From Dongia deserti (GTDB lineage: Bacteria; Pseudomonadota; Alphaproteobacteria; Dongiales; Dongiaceae), in NCBI RefSeq assembly GCF_003574735.1, contig NZ_QORW01000017.1, positions 1 through 64,000 of the forward strand: a DNA stretch of 64,000 nucleotides. Direction: 5' to 3'. Position 1 is the stretch's first letter. Each line of letters begins with the position of its first letter. Of this stretch, positions 1 to 8,639 are shown piece by piece. The position numbers and the translations under genes are program-made. The notes beneath the pieces were generated by a model. It was not told the DNA's origin, did no database searches, and was given only the letters and a program-made list of their open reading frames with translations.

Positions 1-1
1 T

Positions 2-454
2 CGCCGCGCGGTGGAAGAGGGGCTGCTCGATCCGAAGCGGACCGTGCAGATCGGCATCCGCGGCTCGATCTATTCGCCCGACGACATGAGCTTCGCCGAG
101 AGCTCGGGCATGCGCGTCCTCTACATGGAGGAGTTCACCAAGCTCGGCCCCGCGAAGGTGATCGAGATCACGCGCCGCGTGGTGGGCGATGGGCCGACCT
201 ATGTCAGTTTTGATGTCGACGGCCTCGACCCGGTCTATGCGCCGGGCACCGGCACGCCGGAGATCGGCGGCATGACCACGCGCGAGGCGCAGGAAGTGGT
301 GCGCGGGCTGCAAGGCTTGAACCTGGTCGGCGGCGATGTGGTGGAAGTGGCACCCCCGTTCGATCCCAGCGGCAACACCGCCCTGGTCGGCGCCACCTTC
401 ATGTTCGAGATCATGTGCCTGCTGGCGGACGCCGTCGCACGAAGGCGCAAATGA
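2..454 (+). CDS. Agmatinase/arginase-family ureohydrolase, 3' part only
   Basis: The reading frame is open from the left window edge, so the N-terminal half is missing. The visible 151 residues carry the ureohydrolase signature SFDVDGLDPVYAPGTGTPE, whose aspartates bind the di-manganese centre, followed by GDVVEVAPPFD, typical of the agmatinase (SpeB) and guanidinobutyrase/guanidinopropionase group. The family hydrolyses a guanidino group to release urea in the cytosol. Its stop codon overlaps the ATG of the creatininase gene by four bases, so it belongs to the operon that follows. The exact guanidino substrate cannot be read from this fragment; neighbours suggest a catabolic role rather than polyamine synthesis (inference). 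Confidence 0.9.
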   Translation, partial: RRAVEEGLLDPKRTVQIGIRGSIYSPDDMSFAESSGMRVLYMEEFTKLGPAKVIEITRRVVGDGPTYVSFDVDGLDPVYAPGTGTPEIGGMTTREAQEVVRGLQGLNLVGGDVVEVAPPFDPSGNTALVGATFMFEIMCLLADAVARRRK

Positions 455-1218
455 CGTCCGGCACCGTCATGATGGACCAGATGTCCTGGCCGGAATTCCG
501 CGACCGGATTGCAAAGAATCCGGTCGTGTTCCTGCCTTGCGGCGCGACCGAGCAGCATGGGCCGCACCTGCCGCTCTCGGTCGATGCGTTGCTATCTGCG
601 GCGGTCGCGCGCGAAGTGGCGGAGGAGGTCGGCGGTATCGTCGCTCCGACCCTGCATTTCGGCTACAAATCGATGCCCAAGTCCGGGGGCGGGCCGTTCT
701 TCGCCGGAACCATCAACCTCGATGCCTCGACGCTGATCGCGATGGTGCGCGACGTGATCCGTGAACTGGTGCGCCACGGCGCGCGCAAGGTCTGCGCCAT
801 CGTCGGCCATTACGAGAACCAGTGGATCGTCACCGAAGGGATCGATCTCGCCATGCGCGAATGCGGTCATACTGGACTGCGCGTGATGCGCCTGGAATAC
901 TGGGACTTCTGCACCGAGGATACGCTGAAGAAGGTGTTCCCCGATCACTTCCCGGGCGTGGCGCTGGAGCATGCCGCGGTCATGGAGACCTCCATGATGC
1001 TGCACCTCTATCCGGAGATGGTGCGGCTCGACCTCATCCCCGACCATCCCTCCGCCGATTTCCCGCCCTATGACATGTTCCCGCCGCATCGCGAGTGGGT
1101 GCCGTCGTCCGGTGCCCTCACCTCGGCGAAGGCGGCAACCAAGGAGAAGGGGCGGATCATGGTGGAGCAGTATCGGCGCGACATCGCCGTGGCCGTGCGC
1201 AAGGAATTCAAAGCCTAA
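451..1218 (+). CDS. Creatininase-family amidohydrolase
   Basis: A 255-residue protein with the creatininase-family metal site: GATEQHGPHLPL near residue 30 (Glu and His ligands), the following Asp of LSVDALL, VGHYENQ near 115, and a LEHAAVMETS segment corresponding to the family's (D)xHAGxxETS. Members are cytosolic zinc/manganese cyclic-amide hydrolases (creatininase, ArfB-type formamide hydrolases, MftE). I start it at the ATG that overlaps the upstream TGA (ATGA) rather than a start 36 bases earlier, because the overlap fits translational coupling. Pairing with a ureohydrolase and an ABC importer suggests breakdown of an imported guanidino or cyclic amide compound (inference); true creatininase activity is not shown. 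Confidence 0.88.
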   Translation: MTSGTVMMDQMSWPEFRDRIAKNPVVFLPCGATEQHGPHLPLSVDALLSAAVAREVAEEVGGIVAPTLHFGYKSMPKSGGGPFFAGTINLDASTLIAMVRDVIRELVRHGARKVCAIVGHYENQWIVTEGIDLAMRECGHTGLRVMRLEYWDFCTEDTLKKVFPDHFPGVALEHAAVMETSMMLHLYPEMVRLDLIPDHPSADFPPYDMFPPHREWVPSSGALTSAKAATKEKGRIMVEQYRRDIAVAVRKEFKA

Positions 1219-1272
1219 AGCACCCGGGTTCGGGAGATCAGGATCGGCGTTTGATCCAACAGGGAGGGTACA

Positions 1273-2277
1273 ATGAACAAGTGGCTTAGCACCGGACTCG
1301 CCGCGCTGGCGGCGGGCTGGGCGTTTGCTGGCAGCGCGTCGGCGGAGGAGCTTACGCTGAAATGCGCCTATCCATTCTGGCCGGGCTTCGCACCGGTCCA
1401 TCTGGCGCAGGAACTCGGCTACTTCAAGGACGAGGGCCTGACGGTCCAAGAGACCTTCGACGATGACCGCGGCAATGTGCTCCCGGCGCTGGAGCGCGGT
1501 GACATCGGCTGCGACATGCGCACCGTCGGCGAGCATCAGGGCCGGCCACGCACCCCGGAGACGCAAGGGCGCATCATCGGCACCATCGACATCTCGATGG
1601 GCGGCGACGGCGTCCTGGTCGAGAAGGACATCAAGACCATGGGTGATCTCAAGGGCAAGGTGTTCGCGGCCGAGCCGAACACGCCCGCGCGCCTGATCGC
1701 CCAGATCATGCTCAAGAAGGAAGGCCTCAGCTTCGCGGACCTCAAGATCAAGGACATCGCCTCGGCCGATGCGATCGCCGTGTTCGCGGATCCCCAGGTC
1801 GCCGGGGTCGCGGTCTACGAGCCCACCTTGACCGAAGCCTTGAAAGCCTCGCACAAAGAGGGCGCCTACATCATCGCCTCCTCGCGCGACTTTCCCGGGC
1901 TCATCACCGACGTGATCGTCGCGCGCACCGACGACCTCAAGGAGAATCCGGACAAGTACAAGCGCTTCCTGCGCGGCATCTATCGCGCCATCGATTTCTT
2001 CAACAAGGACCGCGCCAAGGCGGTGGAGATCATGGCGCCGCACTTCAAGCTGGATGTGGCGACCTACGAGGACGTTCTGAAGAACCTCACCTACACCTCC
2101 TACGAGGAGGCGGTGGAGTTCATGGGTACCGACGGCAAGCGCGGCAAGCTGCACGATATCTTCGACGAGGTCATGGCCCTGAACCTGGAGAACGGCGCCG
2201 CCGACGCAAAGCTGGATTCGAACCAGCAGATCGACAATTCCGTCATCACAGGCCTGTTCGATGGGCGTAAACGCTGA
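1273..2277 (+). CDS. ABC transporter substrate-binding protein, NMT1/SsuA-like
   Basis: A 334-residue periplasmic protein. Residues 1-24 form a Sec signal peptide with a likely cut after ASA. The mature start LTLKCAYPFWPGFAPVHLAQ and the GYFKDEGL segment are typical of the NMT1/THI5-like (SsuA/TauA/nitrate) binding-protein superfamily. A strong ribosome-binding site (AGGGAGG) lies just upstream. Permease and ATPase genes follow, completing an importer. Ligand specificity cannot be deduced; this superfamily includes binders of sulfonates, pyrimidine precursors, nitrate, urea-like and aromatic compounds. Confidence 0.9.
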   Translation: MNKWLSTGLAALAAGWAFAGSASAEELTLKCAYPFWPGFAPVHLAQELGYFKDEGLTVQETFDDDRGNVLPALERGDIGCDMRTVGEHQGRPRTPETQGRIIGTIDISMGGDGVLVEKDIKTMGDLKGKVFAAEPNTPARLIAQIMLKKEGLSFADLKIKDIASADAIAVFADPQVAGVAVYEPTLTEALKASHKEGAYIIASSRDFPGLITDVIVARTDDLKENPDKYKRFLRGIYRAIDFFNKDRAKAVEIMAPHFKLDVATYEDVLKNLTYTSYEEAVEFMGTDGKRGKLHDIFDEVMALNLENGAADAKLDSNQQIDNSVITGLFDGRKR

Positions 2278-2294
2278 CTCCGGAGCGGACCGGC

Positions 2295-3089
2295 ATGGAA
2301 GGCGGCTGGAGATCGCTCATCACGTTCCGCGGCGCCGAGCGCCGCGGAACGATGATGATGCTCGGCATCCTGAGCTTCATCATCGTGCTCGTGCTGTGGT
2401 GGGGCGCGGCGGCGCTCAAACTGCTGCCGCCGCAATATCTGCCGAGCCCGGGCGCCGTCGTGGTGCGGTTCTACGATCTGCTGGTGAAGTACGGGTTCAT
2501 CGGCGATATCGGCATCTCGATCTTCCGGGTCTGGACGGCCTTCCTCATCTCCGCGGCGATGGCGATCCCGTTCGGCATCATGATGAGCTCCTTCCCGATC
2601 GTGAACGGGATGTCGCAGTCGCTGATCGATTTCATCCGCTATCTGCCGGTGCCCGCCCTGGTGCCGCTCACGATCATCTGGCTCGGCATCGGTGAAGCCT
2701 CCAAGATCGCGCTGCTTTGGCTCGGCACCTTCTTCCAGCTGGTGCTGCTGGTCGCGGACGACGCGCGGCGCGTGCCGCGGGAATATATCGAGATCGGCCT
2801 CACTACTGGGGCCAAGCCGCGCCATATCCTGGGCTCCATCGTCCTGCCCGCCATGCTACCCAGCATGGTCGACAACCTGCGCATCACGCTCGGCTGGTGC
2901 TGGACCTACCTCATCATCGCGGAGATCGTCGCGGCGGATTCCGGTATCGGCTATGTCATCATGTCGGCGCGGCGCTACGTGAAGACCGACGAGGTGATGG
3001 CTGGCATCCTCGCCATCGGCATCATCGGCCTTGCCACCGACCAGGCGATTCGCTGGCTGCATCGCCGCTGGTTCATATACCTGACGTGA
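2295..3089 (+). CDS. ABC transporter permease (SsuC/TauC type)
   Basis: A 264-residue inner-membrane protein with about six hydrophobic segments. The EAA loop region (about residues 160-185, ...EYIEIGLTTGAKPRHIL) contacts the ATPase. Placement between a substrate-binding protein and an ATPase gene defines it as the membrane subunit. The start used is the ATG 17 bases after the upstream stop, with GGAG upstream; a later in-frame ATG at 2351 would place the strong hairpin at 2324-2350 between genes instead of inside this one. It presumably works as a homodimer (family knowledge). Confidence 0.9.
   Translation: MEGGWRSLITFRGAERRGTMMMLGILSFIIVLVLWWGAAALKLLPPQYLPSPGAVVVRFYDLLVKYGFIGDIGISIFRVWTAFLISAAMAIPFGIMMSSFPIVNGMSQSLIDFIRYLPVPALVPLTIIWLGIGEASKIALLWLGTFFQLVLLVADDARRVPREYIEIGLTTGAKPRHILGSIVLPAMLPSMVDNLRITLGWCWTYLIIAEIVAADSGIGYVIMSARRYVKTDEVMAGILAIGIIGLATDQAIRWLHRRWFIYLT
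2324..2350 (+). promoter_or_regulatory. Perfect 12-bp stem hairpin near the permease 5' end
   Basis: GTTCCGCGGCGC, a CGA loop, then the exact reverse complement GCGCCGCGGAAC. There is no T-run, so it is not a classic terminator. Between a highly expressed binding-protein cistron and the permease it could protect the upstream mRNA from 3' exonucleases or lower permease translation, as REP structures do in other binding-protein operons (inference). Confidence 0.55.
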
Positions 3090-3094
3090 CGGCC

Positions 3095-3901
3095 ATGGCG
3101 CATTTCCTCGAGATCGATCATGTCACCAAGACCTTCGCTGTCAACGGGGCGGCCGGCATCCATGTCATCGACGACGTGTCAATGCAGGTTGCGGAGGGCG
3201 AGGTCGTCGTGTTCCTCGGCCCCTCCGGCTGCGGCAAGTCCACCCTCATGCGGATGGTGGGCGGGCTCGAAACTCCGACCAGTGGTCGGATCATGCTTGA
3301 GGGTCGGGAAGTGAAAGGGCCGGACCGCCAGAAGGGCATGGTGTTCCAGTCGTATTCCTCATTCCCTTGGCTGAAGGTCATCGACAATGTGCGGTTCGGG
3401 CTCAAGTTCCGCTCCGATCTATCTGCCAAGGAGAAGGACCGCATCGCGCGCCATTATCTGCAGATGGTGGGGCTTTCCGAGTTCGAGGATTACTGGGTCA
3501 ACCGCATCTCCGGCGGCATGCGCCAGCGCGTCGCCATCGCACGCACCTTCGCGGCCGGGCCGGACATCCTACTGATGGACGAGCCGTTCGGCGCCCTCGA
3601 TGCGCAGAACCGCGAATTCCTGCAACTCCAGCTTCGTGGACTTTGCCTCAAGGAGCGCAAGACGGTGATCTTCGTGACGCACGATGTCGAGGAAGCCGCG
3701 TTCCTGGCTGACCGCATCTTCGTGTTCTCCGCGCGGCCGGCCAAGATCCTGGAGGAGATCGCGATCTGCGACCTGCTGCCGCAATCGCGCGACCTGCAGC
3801 TGCGGGAGTCCGACACGTTCTTCAGGCTGCGCAACCGCATCCTCGGCCTCACGCGCACCCAGGCCCTGCGCAGCGAGCAGCTGGAGGTAAAGGGCCCATG
3901 A
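3095..3901 (+). CDS. ABC transporter ATP-binding protein (SsuB/TauB type)
   Basis: A 268-residue cytosolic ATPase that powers the importer. Walker A GPSGCGKST (about residue 45), Q-loop VFQSYSSFPW, signature ISGGMRQRVAIARTF, Walker B ILLMDEPFGALD and the switch histidine in VTHDVEEAAF are all intact. I chose the ATG at 3095; an in-frame GTG at 3086 overlapping the permease stop is an alternative that adds three residues. The stop overlaps the ATG of the first SDR by four bases, tying transport to the dehydrogenases in one transcript. Confidence 0.92.
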   Translation: MAHFLEIDHVTKTFAVNGAAGIHVIDDVSMQVAEGEVVVFLGPSGCGKSTLMRMVGGLETPTSGRIMLEGREVKGPDRQKGMVFQSYSSFPWLKVIDNVRFGLKFRSDLSAKEKDRIARHYLQMVGLSEFEDYWVNRISGGMRQRVAIARTFAAGPDILLMDEPFGALDAQNREFLQLQLRGLCLKERKTVIFVTHDVEEAAFLADRIFVFSARPAKILEEIAICDLLPQSRDLQLRESDTFFRLRNRILGLTRTQALRSEQLEVKGP

Positions 3902-4665
3902 GATTCGACGGAAAGCATGTGCTGGTGACAGGCGCCAGCCGCGGCATCGGCCGCGCGGTGGCAGAGGCCTTCGGTTCGGCCGGCGCGCGCCTCACGATTT
4001 TGGCCGACGATCCGGTCATCACGCAGGCGGCCCAGGAGATCGCACGGGTGAGCGCGGCGCAGGTCGCGCCGGTCCAGTGCGATATCGCCGACCGCACCGC
4101 CGTGCAGGCGGCCCTTTCAGAACTCGATACAATCGACGTGCTCGTCAACAATGCCGGCCTCGAACGCCTGACACCGATCCGCACCAGCGGGCTGGCAGTG
4201 CTGGATACCTATGCACGCATCATCGACATCAATGTGAACGGCAGCTTCTGGGTGACGCACGCCGCCCTGCCGCACATGAAGCGCGGCGGGCGGATCATCT
4301 TCACCGCGTCCATCTGGGGCAAGAGCGTGGAGGCGGAGTTCGCCGCCTACTGCGCCTCCAAGCATGCCGTTATCGGCTTGATGCGCGTGCTGGCGAAGGA
4401 GTTGGGCCCCGATGGCATCAGCGTGAATGCCGTCTGCCCCGGCTGGGTGCGCACGGAAGCGTCCATGCGCTCCTTGCACATCATGGCCGAGCGCTCCGGC
4501 CGCCCCGAGCCGGAGCTGCTGGACGAGATCGTCGGCGGCCAGGCCATGGACGGCCTGATGGAGCCGAAGGACATCGTCGGGCCATATCTTTTCCTCGCCT
4601 CCGATGCGGCGGCGAACATTACGGGCCAGGCGCTCAACATCGATCGCGGCGAGGTGATGATATGA
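3898..4665 (+). CDS. SDR-family NAD(P)-dependent oxidoreductase (first copy)
   Basis: A 255-residue classical short-chain dehydrogenase. It has the Rossmann glycine motif TGASRGIGRAV near the N-terminus, NNAG near residue 83, and the catalytic YxxxK in YCASKHAVIG with an upstream Ser in TASIWG. The acidic residue after beta-2 (ILADD) hints at NAD rather than NADP preference (inference). It is coupled by ATGA overlaps both to the ABC ATPase upstream and to the second SDR downstream. Probable role: oxidation of an intermediate of the imported compound. Confidence 0.88.
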   Translation: MRFDGKHVLVTGASRGIGRAVAEAFGSAGARLTILADDPVITQAAQEIARVSAAQVAPVQCDIADRTAVQAALSELDTIDVLVNNAGLERLTPIRTSGLAVLDTYARIIDINVNGSFWVTHAALPHMKRGGRIIFTASIWGKSVEAEFAAYCASKHAVIGLMRVLAKELGPDGISVNAVCPGWVRTEASMRSLHIMAERSGRPEPELLDEIVGGQAMDGLMEPKDIVGPYLFLASDAAANITGQALNIDRGEVMI

Positions 4666-5414
4666 CCCACACCCTGAGCGGCAAGGTTGCCCTCGTCACC
4701 GGCGGCGCGCGTGGTATCGGCGCCGCCATTGCCAAGGCATTCGCGGCCGAAGGCGCTGCAGTCGCGATCACCTATCATGAGCACGGCGCGGAGGCTTCGT
4801 CCGTGGTCGCGGATGTGGTCGCCGCCGGCAGTCGCATCGCCGCGATCAAGGCGGACGTCGCCACGGAGGAGGATGCGACCGCATCGGTGCGAGAAACCGT
4901 CGCTCGCTTCGGCGCGCTCGATATCCTCGTCAACAATGCCGGCGTGATCCTCGAGAAGCCGCTGCTCGAAACCACCACTGCGGATTTCGACTGGCTGATG
5001 TCGATTAACCTGCGTGGCACCTTTATGACGGGGCGCGAGGCGATCCGGCACATGGTTTCGGCCGGCAGCGGCCGTGTCGTCAACATCGCCTCAGACCTTG
5101 GCTATTTCGGGCGCGAGCAGTTCTCGGTGTACTGCGCGTCCAAGGCGGCGATCCTCAATCTCACCAAATCCTGGGCCAAGGAGTTCGCGCCGAACATCCT
5201 CGTCAATGCCATCGCGCCCGGCCCGATCGATACCGACATGCTGGATCTCGCCAACATGTCGCCGGAATGGCGCAAGAAAGAGGAGATGATTCCAATGGCG
5301 CGGATCGGTCAGCCCAAGGAGGTTGCGGCTGCCGCGGTCTTTCTCGCCGGGCCTAGTGCCAGCTTCATGACCGGCCAGACGATCGATCCCAATGGCGGCA
5401 GTGTGATGCCGTGA
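4662..5414 (+). CDS. SDR-family NAD(P)-dependent oxidoreductase (second copy)
   Basis: A 250-residue classical SDR of the FabG-like group: TGGARGIGAAIA cofactor motif, NNAGVI, catalytic Ser in NIASDLGYFG and YCASKAAILN with Tyr and Lys, and a C-terminal GQTIDPNGGSVMP tail typical of the family. The start is the ATG overlapping the upstream TGA. Two different SDRs at the operon end suggest consecutive redox steps. It is the last gene of the operon; the next gene is on the opposite strand. Confidence 0.88.
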   Translation: MTHTLSGKVALVTGGARGIGAAIAKAFAAEGAAVAITYHEHGAEASSVVADVVAAGSRIAAIKADVATEEDATASVRETVARFGALDILVNNAGVILEKPLLETTTADFDWLMSINLRGTFMTGREAIRHMVSAGSGRVVNIASDLGYFGREQFSVYCASKAAILNLTKSWAKEFAPNILVNAIAPGPIDTDMLDLANMSPEWRKKEEMIPMARIGQPKEVAAAAVFLAGPSASFMTGQTIDPNGGSVMP

Positions 5415-5544
5415 GCTGAGTGCGATTACGATCACACGGGCACATCCCACCAGCCAATCAGCGCCGCCTTGTGGCTGACGCTCGTAATCGCGAATGCGCT
5501 CCACGTGCAACAGTACGCCACCCACCTGCCCGAGGCGACACATC

Positions 5545-6573
5545 TCAACCGCAGGACGGCACGTTTAGCCACTCCGCCATCTTGCTCTCGATCTCGAGAT
5601 CCATCTTGGTCGCAACCTTGCAGTCTTCGTCGGCCTTTGTGTGATCGCCGGAAAGCCGATAGGCAGCAGCCCGCAGGTAGTAAGCTGGCGCCATATTCGG
5701 ATTCTGGGGGCCTAGCGCAATCAGTTTGCTGAACATGTCGACCGCGATCGCATAGTCTTTGCGCACCAGAGATGCGACGCCCCTCAAGGCCCGGACCTGC
5801 AAGGTGATGGCCATCAGGTTAAGTCCGCCTGGCTCCTGCTTCAGCTTGTCTGCGCGCGCGAGAAACTCTTCCGCATCCAGGAGAGCGCCGTCTATGTCTC
5901 CTGCAGGGAACCGTGCAAGCGCACGCTGGCCATAAATGAAGCCGTTGCCGGGGGCGAGTTGTAGTGCCCGGTCGTACTCCTCGACAGCAAGCTTGTATTG
6001 TTTAAGTGCTACATAGGTTGTCGCCAGGTTCTGATGTCCAGCCGAATAGGTGGGATCGATCTCGATGGCGCTCTTATATTCGGGGACGGCAAGGTCCCAC
6101 TCCTTGCGCGTGAAATGGGTATGGCCGCGGCTATTGTAGGCGTTCACGAAGCGGGGATTGATCCGGATAGCCTCATCGTAATTGTCGAGGGCTATGTCCA
6201 ACTTTCCCAGCTCGAAATTCGCAAGACCGCGTGAAAAGTACGCGTCAGCGAAGTCGGGTTCCATCGCGATTGCCTGATCGAAGTCGCTGATGGCCGCTTC
6301 GTTCTCGCTTTTCCAGCGGTGCGCGATGCCGCGCAGATAGTAGGTGCGGGCAGTTGGCTTGAGCGCGATGGACCGATTGTATTCGGCGATCGCTTCGTCA
6401 TAGCGGCCCTTGCCGACAAGGTACAGGCCCTTGACCGACTGGGCATCGAGCGAGGCCGCATCCTTGCAGAATTCCTGATCTCTTATGAGTGCGCAGGCCT
6501 TGGCCAGCGGATAGTGGTTCTCGGCGCATCCGGCCAGCGCCAAGGCCGCCGATAGAACGACAATAATTCGCAT
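5545..6573 (-). CDS. TPR-repeat lipoprotein
   Basis: A 342-residue protein with a short lipoprotein signal (MRIIVVLSAALALAGC, lipobox LAGC), so probably anchored to a membrane and facing the periplasm. From about residue 55 to 310 it consists of consecutive tetratricopeptide repeats (for example YDEAIAEYNRSIALKPTA and LDIALDNYDEAIRINPRF). TPRs mediate protein-protein contacts; no enzymatic domain is visible. It lies next to, and divergent from, a cyclase that also has TPRs, which may or may not be meaningful. No gene symbol can be assigned. Confidence 0.85.
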   Translation of the reverse strand: MRIIVVLSAALALAGCAENHYPLAKACALIRDQEFCKDAASLDAQSVKGLYLVGKGRYDEAIAEYNRSIALKPTARTYYLRGIAHRWKSENEAAISDFDQAIAMEPDFADAYFSRGLANFELGKLDIALDNYDEAIRINPRFVNAYNSRGHTHFTRKEWDLAVPEYKSAIEIDPTYSAGHQNLATTYVALKQYKLAVEEYDRALQLAPGNGFIYGQRALARFPAGDIDGALLDAEEFLARADKLKQEPGGLNLMAITLQVRALRGVASLVRKDYAIAVDMFSKLIALGPQNPNMAPAYYLRAAAYRLSGDHTKADEDCKVATKMDLEIESKMAEWLNVPSCG

Positions 6574-6875
6574 TACTGGCCCCGAAGACTGAACTGAATC
6601 CTAGTTCAGCCGGTTCGGAAGTGCAATGTACCTCATTGATGCGGGTCGGGCGGTTGCCGCAGCCGCAACATTCATTGTTCACCGACAAAGAGTTCAATCG
6701 CAGAACGCTCATCTCGGACTGCTTCATGATGAATTTCTTCAGATGCCCGATCAGCATTTCTTGCGGCGCCGGCCAAGAGCATTTTCCGCCTGGAGCGCGT
6801 GACCCGGCCATTGTCGTGGGTCTGCTAATGACGACCCACACCAGACTCGCCATTTCATCGCTCCGGACCTAGGAT
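6574..6875. other. Intergenic region between divergent TPR lipoprotein and cyclase genes
   Basis: About 300 bases without a convincing gene. It must hold the promoters of both flanking divergent genes. The short reading frames here show no recognisable motif or ribosome-binding site. Confidence 0.5.
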
Positions 6876-8639
6876 TTGGTGGTCGTAGCGCCGATCTTGC
6901 CAGGACAACCGGCCGTGGAACGTCGCCTCGCTACCATCCTTGCTGCTGATGTTGTCGGCTATAGCCGGCTGATGGAAGTCGACGAGACGGGCACGCTCGC
7001 TCGGCTCAAAGCGCGACGCAAGGAAGTGCTCGAGCCGCTCGTCACCAAGCATAAGGGCCGTGTTTTCAAGGTCACGGGCGATGGCGTGTTGGTTGAGTTC
7101 GCCAGCGCCGTCAACGCAGTGCGATGCGCCATCGAGCTGCAAAAGGCATTCGCTGCCGCGAATGGCGACTTGCCCGAGGAGCGTCAGATCGCGCTGCGCA
7201 TTGGTGTCAATCTTGGCGATGTGATGGTCGAGGGCAGCGACCTCTATGGCGATGGCGTTAATATCGCAGCACGGCTTGAAAGCACGGCAGAGCCAGGGGG
7301 CGTTCTGGTTGCCGCATCAGCTTATGATCACGTCATGAACAAAGTCGGGACGCAGTTCGAGGACCTTGGCCTCCAGGACCTAAAGAACATCGCCAAGCCG
7401 ATCCGGGTCTATCGCGCCGATTTGACGGACCAGTCAAAGCCGCTATCGGCCACTGGCGGGACTACCAAGGAACCAACGCGATCAGAGAAGACCTCTATTG
7501 CGGTTCTGCCCTTCGTCAACATGAGTGGTGACCCAGCGCAGGACTATTTCTGTGATGGCATCACAGAAGACATCATCACCGAACTTGCCCGCTATCGCTC
7601 ACTCTCTGTGATCGCCCGCAATTCGTCTTTTCAATTCCGGGGGCCGGCGGTCGATCTCGCTGCCGTGCGGCGTAGACTAGGGGTACGCTATATCGTCGAA
7701 GGCAGCATCCGCCGGGCAGGGGCTACCATTCGCGTAACGGCACAGCTGATCGATGGGGTGACCGGCGCCCATCTCTGGGCAGAGCGTTACGACCGCAGGA
7801 TGGAAGAGGTCTTCGCCGTCCAGGATGAGGTGGTGCAGTCCATTGTCTCGACCCTGGAAGGCCGCTTGGCCGCCGCCGGTGCCGCACAGGTGCGTGCCAA
7901 ACCTACAGCAAGTTGGGCGGCTTACGACTATTTCCTGCGAGGTCGCGAGTGTAGTGTGCGCTACAAAATTGACGCGGCCGACGCCCTTCTGGCGCGTGCC
8001 ATCGAGCTCGACCCGGATTATGCGCATGCCTATGCCTGGCGGGCGAGCTCGCTGGTTGCGAAGTACTGGCGCGATGGAAAGCAAGAGACATTGCGGCAGG
8101 CGCTCACCTGCGCCGAGAAGGCCTTGTCGCTCGACGAATCCGATGCTTGGTCTCACGAGGCTATGGGATTCGTATTGCTCCACTCAAATAAGCTTGCCTT
8201 GGCCGGAATGCATTTTGAAAAGGCGAGGAGCATTAACCCGAACGATGTCTATGTCATGGCCGATTACGCGAACTGGCTTTCGTATATGGGCCGGCTAGAC
8301 GAGGCTCTGCGATACCTAGATTTGGCAACGCAACGCGACCCCTTTCCACCGAGCTGGGTTTGGGAGATTCGTGGCACCACTCTCATTCTTGCAAAGCGCT
8401 ATAGAGACGCCATCAGCGCATTCCAAAAGGTCCCAATAGAGAATTACTTTACGCATGCGCTACTGGCAGCAGCATTTGCCTGGGCGGGCCAACTTGAAAA
8501 CGCACGCTGTGAAATCGCCTTGGCGCGCGAAGGCAATCCAGGCCTGACGGTTGCCTCCTTTGATAATTTGCCCTATGCCGACGAGGCGCACTTGGACCAC
8601 ATACGGGAGGGGTTGCGGATGGCGGGGCTGCCGGAATGA
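6876..8639 (+). CDS. Class III adenylate/guanylate cyclase with TolB-like and TPR regions
   Basis: A 587-residue protein with three parts. Residues ~14-170 are a class III nucleotidyl cyclase domain (ERRLATILAADVVGYSRLM with the first metal Asp, and TGDGVLVEF). Residues ~200-310 match the TolB-N-like segment common in these proteins (SIAVLPFVNMSGDPAQDYF, then ELARYRSLSVIARNSSF). The C-terminal ~270 residues are TPR-like helices. This architecture is common in Rhizobiales and Rhodospirillales and would make cAMP under control of the repeat region. The start is uncertain: TTG at 6876, GTG at 6879, or GTG at 6915 immediately before ERRLATI, which is where many homologues begin. Confidence 0.85.
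   Translation: MVVVAPILPGQPAVERRLATILAADVVGYSRLMEVDETGTLARLKARRKEVLEPLVTKHKGRVFKVTGDGVLVEFASAVNAVRCAIELQKAFAAANGDLPEERQIALRIGVNLGDVMVEGSDLYGDGVNIAARLESTAEPGGVLVAASAYDHVMNKVGTQFEDLGLQDLKNIAKPIRVYRADLTDQSKPLSATGGTTKEPTRSEKTSIAVLPFVNMSGDPAQDYFCDGITEDIITELARYRSLSVIARNSSFQFRGPAVDLAAVRRRLGVRYIVEGSIRRAGATIRVTAQLIDGVTGAHLWAERYDRRMEEVFAVQDEVVQSIVSTLEGRLAAAGAAQVRAKPTASWAAYDYFLRGRECSVRYKIDAADALLARAIELDPDYAHAYAWRASSLVAKYWRDGKQETLRQALTCAEKALSLDESDAWSHEAMGFVLLHSNKLALAGMHFEKARSINPNDVYVMADYANWLSYMGRLDEALRYLDLATQRDPFPPSWVWEIRGTTLILAKRYRDAISAFQKVPIENYFTHALLAAAFAWAGQLENARCEIALAREGNPGLTVASFDNLPYADEAHLDHIREGLRMAGLPE

Noticed and set aside
592-2154. 520-codon open frame on the minus strand
   Set aside because: Antisense to the creatininase and binding-protein genes, which have clear motifs and ribosome-binding sites; composition is a high-GC third-position shadow.
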